Shown here: piece after piece, positions 46,973-58,770 of the stretch | Layout of the letters: every line of letters begins with the position of its first letter | Position numbering within the stretch: position 1 is the stretch's first letter | Notes under the pieces: model-generated | What the model saw: only the letters and a program-made list of their open reading frames with translations | The model's database searches: none | What the model was told of the DNA's origin: nothing | Program-made: the position numbers and the translations under genes | NCBI RefSeq assembly: GCF_020283565.1 | Contig: NC_060065.1 | Span: forward strand, 35,390,409-35,454,408 | Direction of reading: 5' to 3' | Source of the DNA: Trifolium pratense | Lineage: Eukaryota; Streptophyta; Magnoliopsida; Fabales; Fabaceae | DNA: 64,000 nucleotides

Positions 46973-47702
46973 ATATATATATATATATATATTAATATAA
47001 TACATAATATTATACATGATTTTTTTTTTGTGAAAGTATTATATATGAAATTTTATATATACCAAACAATGGAGTTTTTTTACGTAATATTTTTTTTTAT
47101 ATATCCCACAAGAGTTTTTTCTCAAGGAAACAAATCTACGTGTCACTTTCTTATGAACTTTAATTTTTATTAATCCAATGTGGCATCCACTCATTCATCA
47201 TAATCTATGTGGCAACAATTGAGAACATCTTTTATATATGGCAATTTAGAGAGCATCTTCAATAGAATTTATGTGCGGTACTCATATAAAGAATATTTTT
47301 TCTTTAGTGTTTTTCTGAATCAAAATCATGTTAACATTTTACTTCTCATTCTTGGTTGGACAATCCATTTAAATAGAGCGTCTTTGTTGGGTTAATTGTG
47401 ATGATAAACAAAAGGATCGGTGGAGAATGAGTCCAAAAATTGACTTCTTTTTTTTTGAACGAATTAATCACTCCGCTGATTTAATGGGTTTGATAATGCT
47501 ATATATAATCCTTTCAAGCTAAGTTTATTGGTTGAGACTTTGTGGTTTCTTTTCAAACTTAGCAGATACATGCATGATACACAAATGTATACTAGCTTTC
47601 AATTTTAAACTACTGCTTTCAATTTTAAAATATTATATAGCTTTCAATTATATAGAACTTCAATAGAAATTATGTAATGTATGTACTCATATAAGAAATT
47701 TT

Positions 47703-47925
47703 TTTTTAGTGTCCTTCTCAATTAAAATTTAATGCTAATTCAAAAATAATCATTCAAAAGGAAACAATTGAATACATTTCAATTTTTTTAATGACAATGT
47801 CAATTTTTACTTTTTTTTGGTGTCCTTCTCAATCAAAATTTAATGTTAATTCAAAAATAATCACTCAAAAGGAAACAATTGAATACATTTCAATTTTTTT
47901 TAATGACAATGTCAATTTTTACTTC
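47703..47925 (+). repeat. Tandem duplication, about 110-bp unit x2
   Basis: The unit starting GTGTCCTTCTCAATYAAAAT and ending AATGTCAATTTTTACTT occurs twice, starting near 47710 and 47820, with only a few mismatches. Confidence 0.8.
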
Positions 47926-48019
47926 TAATTTGATTATTTGATATTTTATTCATTATTATTATTATTACATTATTATTATTATATTATATTTTAGAAACAA
48001 AGTCATTTTGTCCCATAAT

Positions 48020-48066
48020 TTGTCAATTATATAATTTTTTTTGAACAAGTTGTCAATTAGATAATT
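48020..48066 (-). repeat. Micro-insertion: LINE tail only, 17-bp direct repeats
   Basis: TTGTCAATTATATAATT and TTGTCAATTAGATAATT (16/17) flank 13 bp that read CTTGTTC plus oligo(A) on the minus strand. This is identical to the 3' end of the LINE at 16741. Confidence 0.7.
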
Positions 48067-48441
48067 GCTATTAAATGACATTTATAATTTCGATCTTCAT
48101 TCTATTAATATAAATAGCTGTGATTTGCAACCGATTTCACACACTATTGCAATTCAAAATTATACTTTTTGCAATCTTTTATCTCTATTCTTTTTTTGGG
48201 TGATTTCACTCTCATTTCCTTCAACTTTTTCGTTGTTCTATTTTCTTCTTTCAATGTTTTTTTTTCAAGTTTAATATTATATAGTATATTTTTGTATTTT
48301 GATGCTATCCTTTTTGTGTCTACAAGGAGATAATCTTCTTTTCTTATTTTACAGCAGGTGCCCGTATTTTTTGTGCTTACGAGGAGATAATCTTCAACTT
48401 TTTTGTTGTTCTATTTTCTTATTTTCGAAGATGTTATATGC

Positions 48442-48447
<6 letters not shown>

Positions 48448-48512
<65 letters not shown>

Positions 48513-48904
48513 TCAGGATCCGTTGACACCAACTAGTTTGACACCAAATGTTACACCTCTCAATAACGTTTTAACCGATATAAATTTTATAAAATCCACC
48601 GTTGGATTGAAAGTTTACATCATATAGATCATTTGTGTAAAATTTCAGACAAATCCAAAATCATTTGATATGCTATTGAGACACATAAAGATTAACGGCA
48701 TTTAAAAAAATACAAAAACCGTTAATTTTGATGTATCTCAATAACATATCAAATGATTTTGGATTTATTTGAAATTTTACACAAATGATCTATATGATGT
48801 AAACTTTCAATCCAACGGTGGATTTTATAAAATTTATATCGGTTAAAACGTTATTGAGAGGTGTAACATTTGGTGTCAAACTAGTTGGTGTCAACGGATC
48901 CTGA

Positions 48905-48949
<45 letters not shown>
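48448..48949. repeat. (TA)n microsatellite split by palindrome 2
   Basis: (TA)n runs at about 48448-48509 and 48908-48949 flank the second foldback element. Confidence 0.9.
48510..48907. mobile_element. Foldback element 2 inserted in (TA)n
   Basis: A 398-bp palindrome. The outer 46 bases of each arm (starting GAGTCAGGATCCGTTGACAC) are perfect inverted copies, and the arms stay almost identical for about 190 bp. Inside, CAATAACGTTTTAACCGATA and CCACCGTTGGATTGAAAGTT show it is related to element 1 at 46574, yet the outermost 45 bp of the two elements are unrelated. No coding. Confidence 0.82.
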
Positions 48950-48951
<2 letters not shown>

Positions 48952-49343
48952 CTTTGTATTTAAATGATGTTTATGATTAATCATAATTATACTAATTTTG
49001 AGCTATAATTTTTTATTAGCAGGTCCATACGGAAGAACATATTGTTCGTTATTCAAATTAGGATTAGGTACTATCAACTGATGTTAGAGTTTTAAGTATT
49101 TATTTATATTTTTTTTTATATTTTATTGTCATTTTTTTTAATCATGTTTACTAATTAAAAAACACTTTTTGTTCATATTATTTTTTATTGGTGTAAATCA
49201 TGCTTATAAATGTTTTTTTTTTACTATTATTAATAAATGTTGTACTCTTTTTTTTACTCATTATTTTTTTGTTTGTCTAATTTTTCATGTGATATTTAAC
49301 AAATATACTGATAAAATAATAGAAACTCCTCGAAGGACTATAC

Positions 49344-49449
49344 TATAGAACGAATTGCTTATAAAAAAAATTATATAGAACGAATTGGCCAAATGTGGAA
49401 CTGAGAAATTGAAGGCTTAATATGTTTCAAAACAAAATTGAAGGCTTAA
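49344..49449 (+). repeat. Two adjacent micro-insertions
   Basis: TATAGAACGAATTG (49344-49357, 49374-49387) flanks CTTATAAAAAAAATTA. AAATTGAAGGCTTAA (49406-49420, 49435-49449) flanks TATGTTTCAAAACA. Both show 14-15 bp direct repeats around 14-16 bp A-rich inserts. Confidence 0.6.
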
Positions 49450-50417
49450 GAATCTCTGAACAAAAATACTCACCTTAAAAGGAATATAAAAAAAAATAAA
49501 AATAGTAATTTAATTGTTCACAAAAAAAGTTATTCTTAAACTTCATACTTATCGAACAGATAAAATGGTGTGATTGTCTGAAATATAAAAGGAATGAAGT
49601 AATTGACTTCATAGATTATTTTTCTATTTTATTTTATTATTTTATTATTTTATTAATAAAAAAAAGTTACATAGTGATTTATACCAAACATAATATTACA
49701 ATAGGGGGTATTGATAAAAAAATAATCTACATGGAGGTATTAAGCAAAAAATAACTTACACGGGGTGAGACATACATTTGTAGATTTTATTATATAAAAA
49801 ATACGATAAATATCAATTGAAAGTAACAATGATTTTATATATAAAAAAAGAAAGAATTAAAAGTAATAATATCATGTATTACTTTGTTTTTATTTTCCAA
49901 ACATCACTGTAAGATAAACAAATAGATAAATTTTTTAAAATTTGCACCATTAACAAATGAGATATGCATAAAAAAAATGATATAATTTTTTTTTTGTGTC
50001 AAGCAAATGACAAATAATTCTACTGTTCATTACATAAATGTGAAATTTTTTCACACGGGGACATGGGCTAAAATACTCCAGAAGAAAACAAATGTCTAAA
50101 GGAGAGATATGACGATTAAGAACTAATATATATTAACCGTTAGATTAGTTTTTGCTTAATGACTTTTTTTTATGAAAATAAAAGAACAAATATACGAACA
50201 TGTGGGTTGAGAACGGAGAGTGGAGTATCACTCTCCGTTCTACTATTTCTCCTTAAAATCTCCAAAATTTAGATCATTTATCATATTTAAATAAATTATT
50301 ACATTAAATATAAAATTAATTTTACAAATAATTAAAAAAACCATAAAATATTGAAAATTTAATAATCCATATTTTTCATGTGTCAAAAAAATATCTATAT
50401 TTTTCATTGAACATTAA
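49450..50417. other. Intergenic, AT-rich; one strong hairpin
   Basis: No gene. A perfect 13-bp inverted repeat AGAACGGAGAGTG / CACTCTCCGTTCT with a 6-bp loop lies at 50210-50241. A possible micro-insertion lies at 50367-50406 (CCATATTTTTCAT / CTATATTTTTCAT around GTGTCAAAAAAATA). Confidence 0.5.
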
Positions 50418-50448
50418 CCCGTGCATTTGCAAGGGTAAGTTATACTAG
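50418..50448 (+). mobile_element. Helitron 3' terminus
   Basis: A hairpin-forming CCCGTGCATTTGCAAGGG (50418-50434) is followed 10 bases later by CTAG (50445-50448) and then T. This is the Helitron 3' end plan: GC hairpin, short spacer, CTRR, insertion before T. The element body lies to the left; I could not fix its 5' TC end. Confidence 0.6.
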
Positions 50449-52417
50449 TATTGGATATAATGCTCCAGAACCACAAAAGAGAGATATTACATCCAACATT
50501 CTTCTTATTCATAATCAATGTGAGACTCAATCACTCATACTTAAAATCAAATAAATCCTTAATTAACAAATCATAAATTTGTTAAAATAACAACCCTTAA
50601 TTTCTTTGGTTTTACACTTTAAAGAATTCAAATTCATAGAAAACTATTTCACATTTTTTAAGACAAAAGTAGGTGAGTGTCTCTAATATTATTATTTTAT
50701 AAGTCTAAAGACGAATGTTTATATAATTTGATAGCTCTCCAGACAAATTTTGACTAAATTAGAGCATCATCAATCGACATACCGTAAACATTTATATTTT
50801 ACTCCAATAATTTTACTCCAATAGTGCATATGTAAACAACTTCTAAGCTATTATAACTTAAATATTTCTTTTGTTGGTCAATTACAAGTATAATTAATTA
50901 TATATTTGTATGAAACGATATATTAAATAAGATACTCTACAACTTTTTATAAAACTCGTATTGTCACATAGATGTGTGTTCTAATGGAAGCAAAAATTAT
51001 GATTTGCATCGTGTTTAAAACTTAATGATAAAACTTTTGTCGGAGATGCTCTTATATTAAACATGACATTTTTATTTTTAAAAAAATTGATATATGAAAA
51101 GAAAAAAAAGTCATGTGAGACTTTGACAATCTCCATCCGTCATAAACACAACTTTGGCATCTCCATTGTAAAAATGTGAGGCTTTTATCATCTCCAAAAA
51201 TTGTTCATCTCTATTTTTTTTCTCTCTTTTGCACAAATCTCTATTCTTGTGTTAATTCTTTCATATTCATCTTTTTCATCTTCTTTCATATTCCTTTTCT
51301 AAATTTCAAATAATGGAGATGAAGAAATATTATTGAAGATGACAAATTCTCATATTCTTAATTTATCATATGCTAAATTCTCTAAGAATGCAATTAAGAA
51401 TACTTATCATTAAGAACATGTCATTGATTTATTTTCTTAATAACTTTAACTAACTAGAGCTAACTAAATTATGTCTTTGTTTTTGACATAAATATTCCTA
51501 GTCCCTACCTAGTTTTTTTCTTACCAAAGTCTTTAGCTAGTTAACACTCACGGCTTGGACACAATACCTCCACGTACATAGTTATCATGAATGTGGCTAC
51601 AAATTAATAAATCCTCGAAGGTCTCTGCGTCATCTTAGATTGAAGATGAAGTACCATGTATTACTTCTATTAAACAAATAAAAATTAAATAAAAACTTTT
51701 CTTTGACAACAATTAAAGATACTAGTAGTAATTAAAGAAGTAATATATATATATATAATTTTAAGAAATTCTACATCGGATATAAGTTGGTTTAGACAAC
51801 GGTTTATACGTAAAAGACAATTATTACTGCCTAATATAAAAATCTAAAGAAGTATGTTATATCTTAATAGATTTTTTAAAATTTGTTAATTAATATTTTT
51901 ATGCCACTCATTTTATTATCAAAAAATCTTATTGGGGAGTCTTGTAATCTTGTGTACGTAGTATTTTTATTTAAAAAATCTTGTGTCGGCCATTATTTTA
52001 TTAATTGATAGTCACACAAAATATTTATCCAATAACTAAAAATAAATAAAATAAAAAGTGTAAAAGTTGTCATCTGTCGTATCTGCCATTGCGAATTGTT
52101 TCTATCATCTTGTCGTTGCAATTTTTCACAAAAGAATCATATGGAAGAAAATAACAACAAAAATGTGGAAAAAAAATGATCGAACACAATGATAAAATAA
52201 AATTTTAATTGGTCGTACACTATTAGTGTCAAGAGTTTCGACATTCTCAATCAATCATAAACATTCGATTATTAAAAAAAAATAACTTTCATCATAATTA
52301 TTTCTAAAGTCTTACACATAACTGATCTTAATATCCGTAATGTGTTGACCATAAAAACATTCTACTCTGATAGTGCGTGAAAATTACTCGTATTAAATAA
52401 TAAATGATTATATTGAT
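50449..52417. other. Intergenic, no gene seen
   Basis: AT-rich. No protein-like frame or bounded repeat, apart from a short (TA)n run at about 51745-51757. Confidence 0.5.
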
Positions 52418-52744
52418 CTATGACCATACCATCTCATCGATTTGAATGGCAGGCAACTCAAACAATAAACTTTCAAACTCTTTGAATGACATATTGCTCA
52501 TCATCATCTTATTTGAAGTTGTTGAAGATGCACCAATAACCACTTCCTCAGCCTTAATATTTCCACCTTTAATCTCCGCGGCGGCGGCGGAACCATATGT
52601 TCCTCGACCGATCCAGTCAGTCGAGGAATTCTTCCCGGTAAGACTTTGAACAACATCTCTAAAGTTACCAGCATCAGTTTGCACATATCTTGTTTCAATT
52701 TGCACTATCTTTGGACCCAATTCAGCACTATTATTCCTCCTCAT
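52418..52744 (-). CDS. VQ-motif protein (AtVQ1/VQ10-like)
   Basis: An intronless 108-aa protein, the usual size of the small VQ group. The VQ motif FRDVVQSLTG lies at residues 28-37 and is preceded by VQIETRYVQTDAGN, the same context as in AtVQ1/AtVQ10. The C-terminus (FKEFESLLFELPAIQIDEM) is acidic and hydrophobic. VQ proteins act in the nucleus as partners of group I and IIc WRKY factors in stress and growth responses. The middle is Gly/Ala-rich. The start is the first ATG (52744) after a TATA-like box. No disruption seen. Confidence 0.9.
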   Translation of the reverse strand: MRRNNSAELGPKIVQIETRYVQTDAGNFRDVVQSLTGKNSSTDWIGRGTYGSAAAAEIKGGNIKAEEVVIGASSTTSNKMMMSNMSFKEFESLLFELPAIQIDEMVWS

Positions 52745-52849
52745 CTTGATATATATATTAAATCTAGAGCTTAATATATATATTTTTGCTAGCTTTAATT
52801 ATAGTGTGATGTAATATTTGAGAGTTGAGAAATGCATGTGAATTTTGTG

Positions 52850-52859
52850 TATTAAATAG
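52850..52859 (-). promoter_or_regulatory. TATA-like box of the VQ gene
   Basis: CTATTTAAT on the minus strand, about 110 bp before the ATG. Leader 52745-52849 is AT-rich. Confidence 0.4.
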
Positions 52860-53431
52860 GAAATGAATGCTGGTGGTTTAATTTTTGGCAGTGGAAGTTA
52901 AAGGTGATGATGCAAGTTGAAGCATTGAGAGAGTGATGTTTAAAAGGGAGAGATTGCAGTCAGAGGAGACTGGTCAGTTGAAATTTCAGGGGTCCAAGTC
53001 AAATAGCACGCAGTTTGGAATATGGTCAAATTCATAATTAATAATAATGTTATTAATTGTTATTAATATAGTAAATTATTTCTATTATGAAGAAAAGAAC
53101 AGGAACTAAGAAGGGGGGTTTTTCAACAACTAAGAAAAAAACAAAAAAAATTGGTTAGTCCATATGCTTTGGAAGTCTCTCTCGCGTGGCATGAAAATTT
53201 GGTTCAGTTTACCAAAAAATAAATAGAATTGGTTCATTTATGTTTTGGTTTATGCTTTTCTTTTATTAAGGTGTTCCGTTTGGTTCAAATTAATAGATTA
53301 TTTTTTATTAATTATCGAATTAATTAAAGATTATGAGTTGTTAAGGACGGTGTACTTGATTTATAGATATTTTACTATCGTCGCTAATTTAGATATTGTA
53401 AGTATATTTATAGATTTGTTTTTTTATTTTT

Positions 53432-53559
53432 AAAACGATATTTTTTTTTTGAAGACAAAATGATATTAAATCTATATTTGTTAATGATGTACAATGTAAT
53501 GTAACAGTTTGAATAAATTAATAGTATTTTCTCTACCAAAAAAAAATTAATAGTATTTT
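53432..53559. repeat. Two micro-insertions
   Basis: AAAACGATATT / AAAATGATATT (53432-53442, 53457-53467) flank TTTTTTTTGAAGAC. AATTAATAGTATTTT (53516-53530, 53545-53559) flanks CTCTACCAAAAAAA. One is in each orientation. Confidence 0.6.
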
Positions 53560-53743
53560 TTTTAGAATAAAAAAACTTTCTATTTCGGGTGTAAATGGTT
53601 TTTTTAGTTGTAATTTAAAGGTTTTCTATTTTAGGTGTTAGTCAACATTTTTCAATTAGGTATTCTATTTTAGGGAGTCATCAGTCAACATTTTATTATT
53701 ATTATTATTATTATTATTTATTATTATATATCCTTTCTATTGA

Positions 53744-54493
53744 GGCTTAAATGCAGTTTTGGCCTCCAAGTTTCATAATTGCTTGATTTTAGCCCCCCAT
53801 GTTTCAATTGCTTGATTTTAACCCCCATGTTTCAATTGCTTGATTTTAACCCCCTAAGTTTCACAATTGCTTGATTTTAGCCCTTCAAGTTTCAATTGCT
53901 CGATTTTGGCCCCCCAAGTTTACCTCATTTTGCATTTGCTAGCCCCCGTTGAATATTTTGAATAAAAATTGGTTATGTAGCATTTTAAAATTAAATAAGT
54001 ATTTAAAAATAAATAAATAAATAAAATACAAATTGTTTTTTAAAACTAAATTAGAAAATATTTTTCTTATTATATGTAGTTTGTAAAATAATTTTGTTAT
54101 ATAAAAAAGTAAAAAAAAAAAACGTTTTATGAACTATTTTTTAAAAACTTTGTAAACTTTTTTTTAAATAAAAAATAATTATTAAACCTTTTATTAAAAA
54201 AACAATGTTTAATACATTTTTATAAAAGAAAATATTATTATTTTTTAATTAAAACATATTTTTAAATTTTTTTTTTAAATGTCACATCAGCAATTTTTAG
54301 TTAAAAAAGTCAACAGGGGGCTAGCAAATGCAAAATGTGGTAAACTTGGGGGGCCAAAATCGAGCAATTGAAATTTGGAGGGCTAAAATCAAGCAATTGT
54401 GAAACTTAGATGGTTAAAATCAAGCAATTGAAATGTGGGGGGGCCAAAATTAAGCAATTGTGAAACTTGGGGGGCCAAAACTGCATTTAAGCC
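53744..54493. mobile_element. Foldback element with CTTGATTTTAGCCCCC repeats
   Basis: 750 bp. Perfect terminal GGCTTAAATGCAGTTTTGGC and its complement at the right end. Each arm has five to six copies of an approximately 30-bp unit (AAGTTTCAATTGCTTGATTT plus TAGCCCCCC) running in opposite directions, so the arms (53744-53945 and 54310-54493) pair. The centre is AT-rich. No target duplication that I trust. No coding. Confidence 0.8.
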
Positions 54494-54514
54494 TTTTATT
54501 TATTATGATTTTAT

Positions 54515-54690
54515 TATTAAAATTAACGGTGTTCAATAAAAACCGCATGAATTATTAATTTTGGCGGTTTTTAATAATATGTCAAATGATTTTAGATTTG
54601 TGAATTTGTTCGCATGAATGATCCATATGATTTAAACTTTCAATATTAATCCACGGTGAATTTTGTAAAATTTTGGCAGTTATATATGAA
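54515..54690. mobile_element. Relic related to the (TA)n foldback elements
   Basis: ATTAACGGTGTTCAATAAAA, TGTCAAATGATTTTAGAT, GATCCATATGATTTAAACTT and a decayed CAATCCAACGGTGG follow in the same order as in the right halves of elements 46574 and 48510. Only about one arm remains. Confidence 0.55.
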
Positions 54691-55825
54691 TTCCTCCTAT
54701 TTGTATTGTGTTTGATTATAAATTTATGTTTGAGACTAGACAAATCGAAGGTTAAGAGACTTAACAAAAACAGTCGGACAACTTTTTGTCTTTAAGTACA
54801 ACTTGTGTAAAATACCAAAATAATTTTTCCTCACCATACATTAAAATAAAAATTATGTTCATTAATATTTTGTATTGTATAGCTATATTGTTAAATAATT
54901 ATTTTTACAGCTCATTTTGGAAAATCTAATATATTATTATTTTTACAATTAAGTCAAAAAGAATCTAATATATTTTGTATATACCTAATCATATGTATGA
55001 CTAAGCTAGGGCCCTATGTATGACAACTGAGTTTGTTTTTTTTATGATATGCGTGGTAGAATTCAAGGCAAGGGGGACACAATATTCAGTTTGAATTCAT
55101 GAATGAAGATCTAGAAACTCATTTTTTCTTGTATTACTCTTTAGTCTCTATAGCATGTGTGGTTGTATTATACTACTAATATGTGGTTATATAATACTAA
55201 TCTATACTTCTCCGTCCAAAAACTTTAGTCTTTTTGGAGGTTAAAAATGATAAGTAAAGTCATTTTTATCCTTACTTTATTAAGAAAGAGAAAATATATT
55301 TAACTAATGCTTTAACTTTTGTAATAGTATAAATGGTAAAATATCATTAAATGTGCATTGATTTCTTAAAAAAATTAAAATTTTGAGACAAAATTAAAAA
55401 GCTAAAAAGACTAAAGATTTTTGACAGAGAAGTAAAAAATAATTAATCAATCATATATCTATGTTTTTGTTCTGACGATTGATACAACGACATTTTTACA
55501 CCAGAAAATTCAAGTCATCAAATAATAAAATAACTCTCAAAAGATAACAAAAATAAAATAATAACGAATTAATAAATAATTTGTATTCAAATGTTATGTT
55601 AAATCTAGTGGAAGGTGTTGGTCTCCAGTAATATGGCAGATACATGTATCAGTCCTTTGGTAATTTAAAGTTTGGCTAATAAGTCAAATGAATTGATTAA
55701 AGGATCTTATATTTAGGAACAAAGTTTTGCATAAAAACATCTATAATATAATTAAGGATAGAGATAGTATTTGTTAATTATATAAAACATAGAAGTTTAT
55801 CCAAAAATACATATTTTGTATTAGT
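54691..55825. other. Intergenic, no gene seen
   Basis: AT-rich. TACTTCTCCGTCCAAAAACT at about 55207 resembles the end of a MITE (common CTCCGTCC motif), with a possible inverted partner near 55420. Confidence 0.4.
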
Positions 55826-55955
55826 CTATATAAGTTTAACTCAGTTGCTAGAGATACCACATATATTATGTATAAGTTAGAGTTTGAATCTCGAACATTT
55901 CACTTATCCAACTTTAACGTGAAATTTCTAGCTACTAAGCTAAAAAAAATTGTTT
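55826..55955 (+). mobile_element. SINE-like repeat fused to cyclin-U fragment
   Basis: TTTAACTCAGTTGCTAGAGA (A-box region) and TTAGAGTTTGAATCTCGAAC (B-box region), then CTAGCTACTAAGC and oligo(A): the tRNA-derived legume repeat pattern. The ATG at 55868 that opens the cyclin reading frame lies inside this repeat, so it is not the ancestral start. Confidence 0.55.
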
Positions 55956-56008
55956 TCAGAGAAAATTATATCAAGATTAATGTGAAGCATAAGAATCTTA
56001 ATGGGATT

Positions 56009-56835
56009 ATATCAAATGATGAGACACAAAATCATTATCATCAAAAGATATCTCAATTTCATGGTTTGACAAGACCAGATATCTCAATTCAAAGCTATCT
56101 TGAAAGAATTTTCAAGTATGCAAATTGTAGTTCATCTTGCATCATTGTTGCTTATGTTTACCTTCATCGTTTCACTCAATCACAACCTTCTTTGCCTAAC
56201 AATTCCTTCAATGTTCATCGGTTGTTGATTACTAGTGTCATGGTTGCTGCTAAATTCATGGATGATGACATGATGTGTAAGTTTATACTTTATTCTATTG
56301 ATAATTTTTTTTTATGAATTTTTTTTTAGTCCTTTTTAATTGCTTAAATTCTGAAACTTTAATGATCAATGATGAATTGTAGGTGTTACCCTTTTGTTTG
56401 ATTTCACACAATTCATGTGATTGTTAATTATTTTTTTGTCATTAAGAATTTTTTGTATTAACTCTCTGGTTCAATATCAGTTATATAGGGACCACTTATT
56501 AGTAATGTATGATACCTAAAGTTGTAGTATCATCATTGGTGATGCTCTTATTTTTTATGTTTTTTGAACTGATCAAAATGAGTAATTAATTGTTGGTGTC
56601 ATTATTTTTCACCTTTATCAGAACTTAAACCCTGAACTTTTAACGACTCAAATTAGTGTTAATACTTATTTTCTAACAAAAAAACATTTTGCATGACCTA
56701 ATGTTATTTTTTCGTGTGTCTATGATTCATACTCTCAGATGCTACAACAATGCTTACTATGCAAAAGTTGGAGGAATTACCAAAACAGAAATGAATTTTC
56801 TTGAAAGTTGGAGGAATCACCAAAACAGAATGAAC
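56009..56835 (+). pseudogene. Cyclin-U (P-type) gene fragment
   Basis: Exon 1 (to about 56276) reads QKISQFHGLTRPDISIQSYL, then ERIFKYAN and FNVHRLLITSVMVAAKFMDD, the core of U-type (PHO80-like) cyclins that pair with CDKs. After an intron the next exon (56739-56805) reads CYNNAYYAKVGGITKTEMNF. Then a 40-bp tandem duplication (units from 56764 and 56804) replaces the expected continuation of the cyclin fold, and the frame runs into unrelated sequence. The N-terminus is replaced by a SINE-like repeat, and the exon junction is in frame only with a weaker donor. It is therefore truncated at both ends and most likely non-functional. Confidence 0.75.
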
Positions 56836-57150
56836 ACAACAGGCTTGGAATGTGACAGGTTCTCCATTTCATCACCTGTTGTTGTATGCATCTTTCTCTC
56901 TACTGAAAGAGGCAAAATGGGTTTTTGGAAAATGTTTAAAAACTACCTTCTTAAAATCCCAGAAATCATGGATTATGCCCTCATGGATTCTGAAGGGAGA
57001 ATCTAGTTCAGGCACAACCATCACCAGTCCTATGTTGTTGATTCGCCGCCGCGTTGAGATTCTGCATGGTCGCCGCGGTGAGAGAATCAGAGAAACGAAG
57101 AAGAAAGAGAAAATTGTTTTAAAATGAATGAATTGATTTAGGTCACTATA
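56836..57150. other. Unassigned sequence between cyclin fragment and Helitron
   Basis: Two overlapping plus-strand frames (to 57006 and 57127) have semi-protein-like composition, and a GC-richer patch CGCCGCCGCGTTGAG lies at 57044. I do not recognise a family; it may be a further captured fragment. Confidence 0.3.
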
Positions 57151-57344
57151 CTAGCTGGACACCCGTGCGTCCGCACGGGAGTCGCGGCGTTGCCGCTCCT
57201 CACTTGGTAACATAAAATAATAATTTACTGGAAAGTAATTCAAAAGATTAAAAAAAAATCAGAAATGATATAATATTTGGTAAAAAAACAAAAATAGAAA
57301 AAGAACAATGGTAAAACCATCACAAAAAAACCTCAGATATCCGT

Positions 57345-58460
57345 ATTAGTATAATATAAATTTTGTTCAAAAAAAATATATAAATATAGATAATGGAGAA
57401 ATCATGAAAAAAATAGGCTACCTTATTAATATATTAGTAAAAACATCGTCTTGTAAAAATAACCAAAAACTTATGTCTGTGTATTCAATACATGAGTATA
57501 AATATAGTGTCGTAAAAATTATTAGAAAATATGCAACCTTATTAATATGTTAGTGAAAATATAGGGCTCACAAAAATCATCAAAATAATTAGGTCACCGT
57601 ATTAAATATTAAATATGAGTATAACCCGTAAAATTGTAAAAAAAAATAAAATAGACAACATAAAAAATAAGTTTTCATGTTAATATATGAGTATAAATAT
57701 AGGTTCCGTATATATTATAAAGAACATATGCAAGCTTATTAATATGAGTAAAAAACATAGGTCCCACAAAAATTACACAAAACATTAGGTCATTGTATTA
57801 ACATATGAGTATAAATATAGATCTCACAATAAATAGTAAAAAACTGGAAACTTTATTAATAAGAGTAAAAACATATAGCCCTACAGAAATCACACAAAGG
57901 ATTAGATTCTTGTGTTAATATATGAGTATAAATATATATCATGTAGAAATTATGAAAGAATTGACAACCTTATTAATATATTAATAAAAAACATATGTCT
58001 CATAAAAATCAACAAAATAATTAGTTCCCTGTATTAATATATGATCTACTATAACCCGTAAAATTATAAAAAATTAAACAATTTTATTAAATTATGATTA
58101 AAAATATAAATCTTGTAGAAATTAAAAACAAAAAAGGTTCTGATATTAATATATGAGTATAAATATATGTGCTACATAAATTATTAAATAACAGAAAACC
58201 TTATTAATAAGAAGAAAAACATAGGTCCCTAAGAATTCACACAAAAAATGATGTCCCCGTATTAATATATGAGTATAACTCGTAAAATTAATAAAAATAT
58301 ATACAACTTTATTAATATATGAGTAAAAATATAAGGCCCGTAGATATAACCAAAAAAATTATGTTCCGATATTAATATGAATATAACCTGTAAATTATTA
58401 AAAAAATAGACAACACAATATATTAGTAAAACACAAGTTCCGTGAGACTAAATATAAATT
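57345..58460. repeat. Degenerate AT-rich tandem array inside the Helitron
   Basis: The phrase TTATTAATATATGAGTATAA (variants with AGTAAAAACATAGG) followed by a CCCGTAAAAATTAT-type stretch and AAAAAA recurs roughly every 50-60 bp about twenty times, alternating between an ATGAGTATAAATATA form and an AGTAAAAACATA form. Units are diverged. Confidence 0.7.
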
Positions 58461-58770
58461 TTGCATAATGTATTAGTCAATCTATTTCAAAAGAATGACC
58501 AATGTATTGATGACAAGTGAATTTTTTGTTCCGGTAAAATAAAAGGTAATTTATTTCTCAAAAAATTAATTAGTCCTTATATCAACAACAAAATATCTTC
58601 CAAAATAAAACTTCTAAAAAAATGTCATTTATTTTTTAACTTTGTATTTAATTCATTTTTTTTAAAACTAAAAGTATCATCCGCACAACCCTGCAGAGAC
58701 CAATCCCCTCGAGATGACTGAAAATTCTTATTGTTTTAGGCTCAACATTTTTTCGGGAGTTTTTCAATTT

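Noticed and set aside
57345..58460. CRISPR-like or satellite array
   Set aside because: Units are diverged, vary in spacing, have no unique spacers and lie in a plant Helitron; an ordinary degenerate tandem repeat is the better reading.
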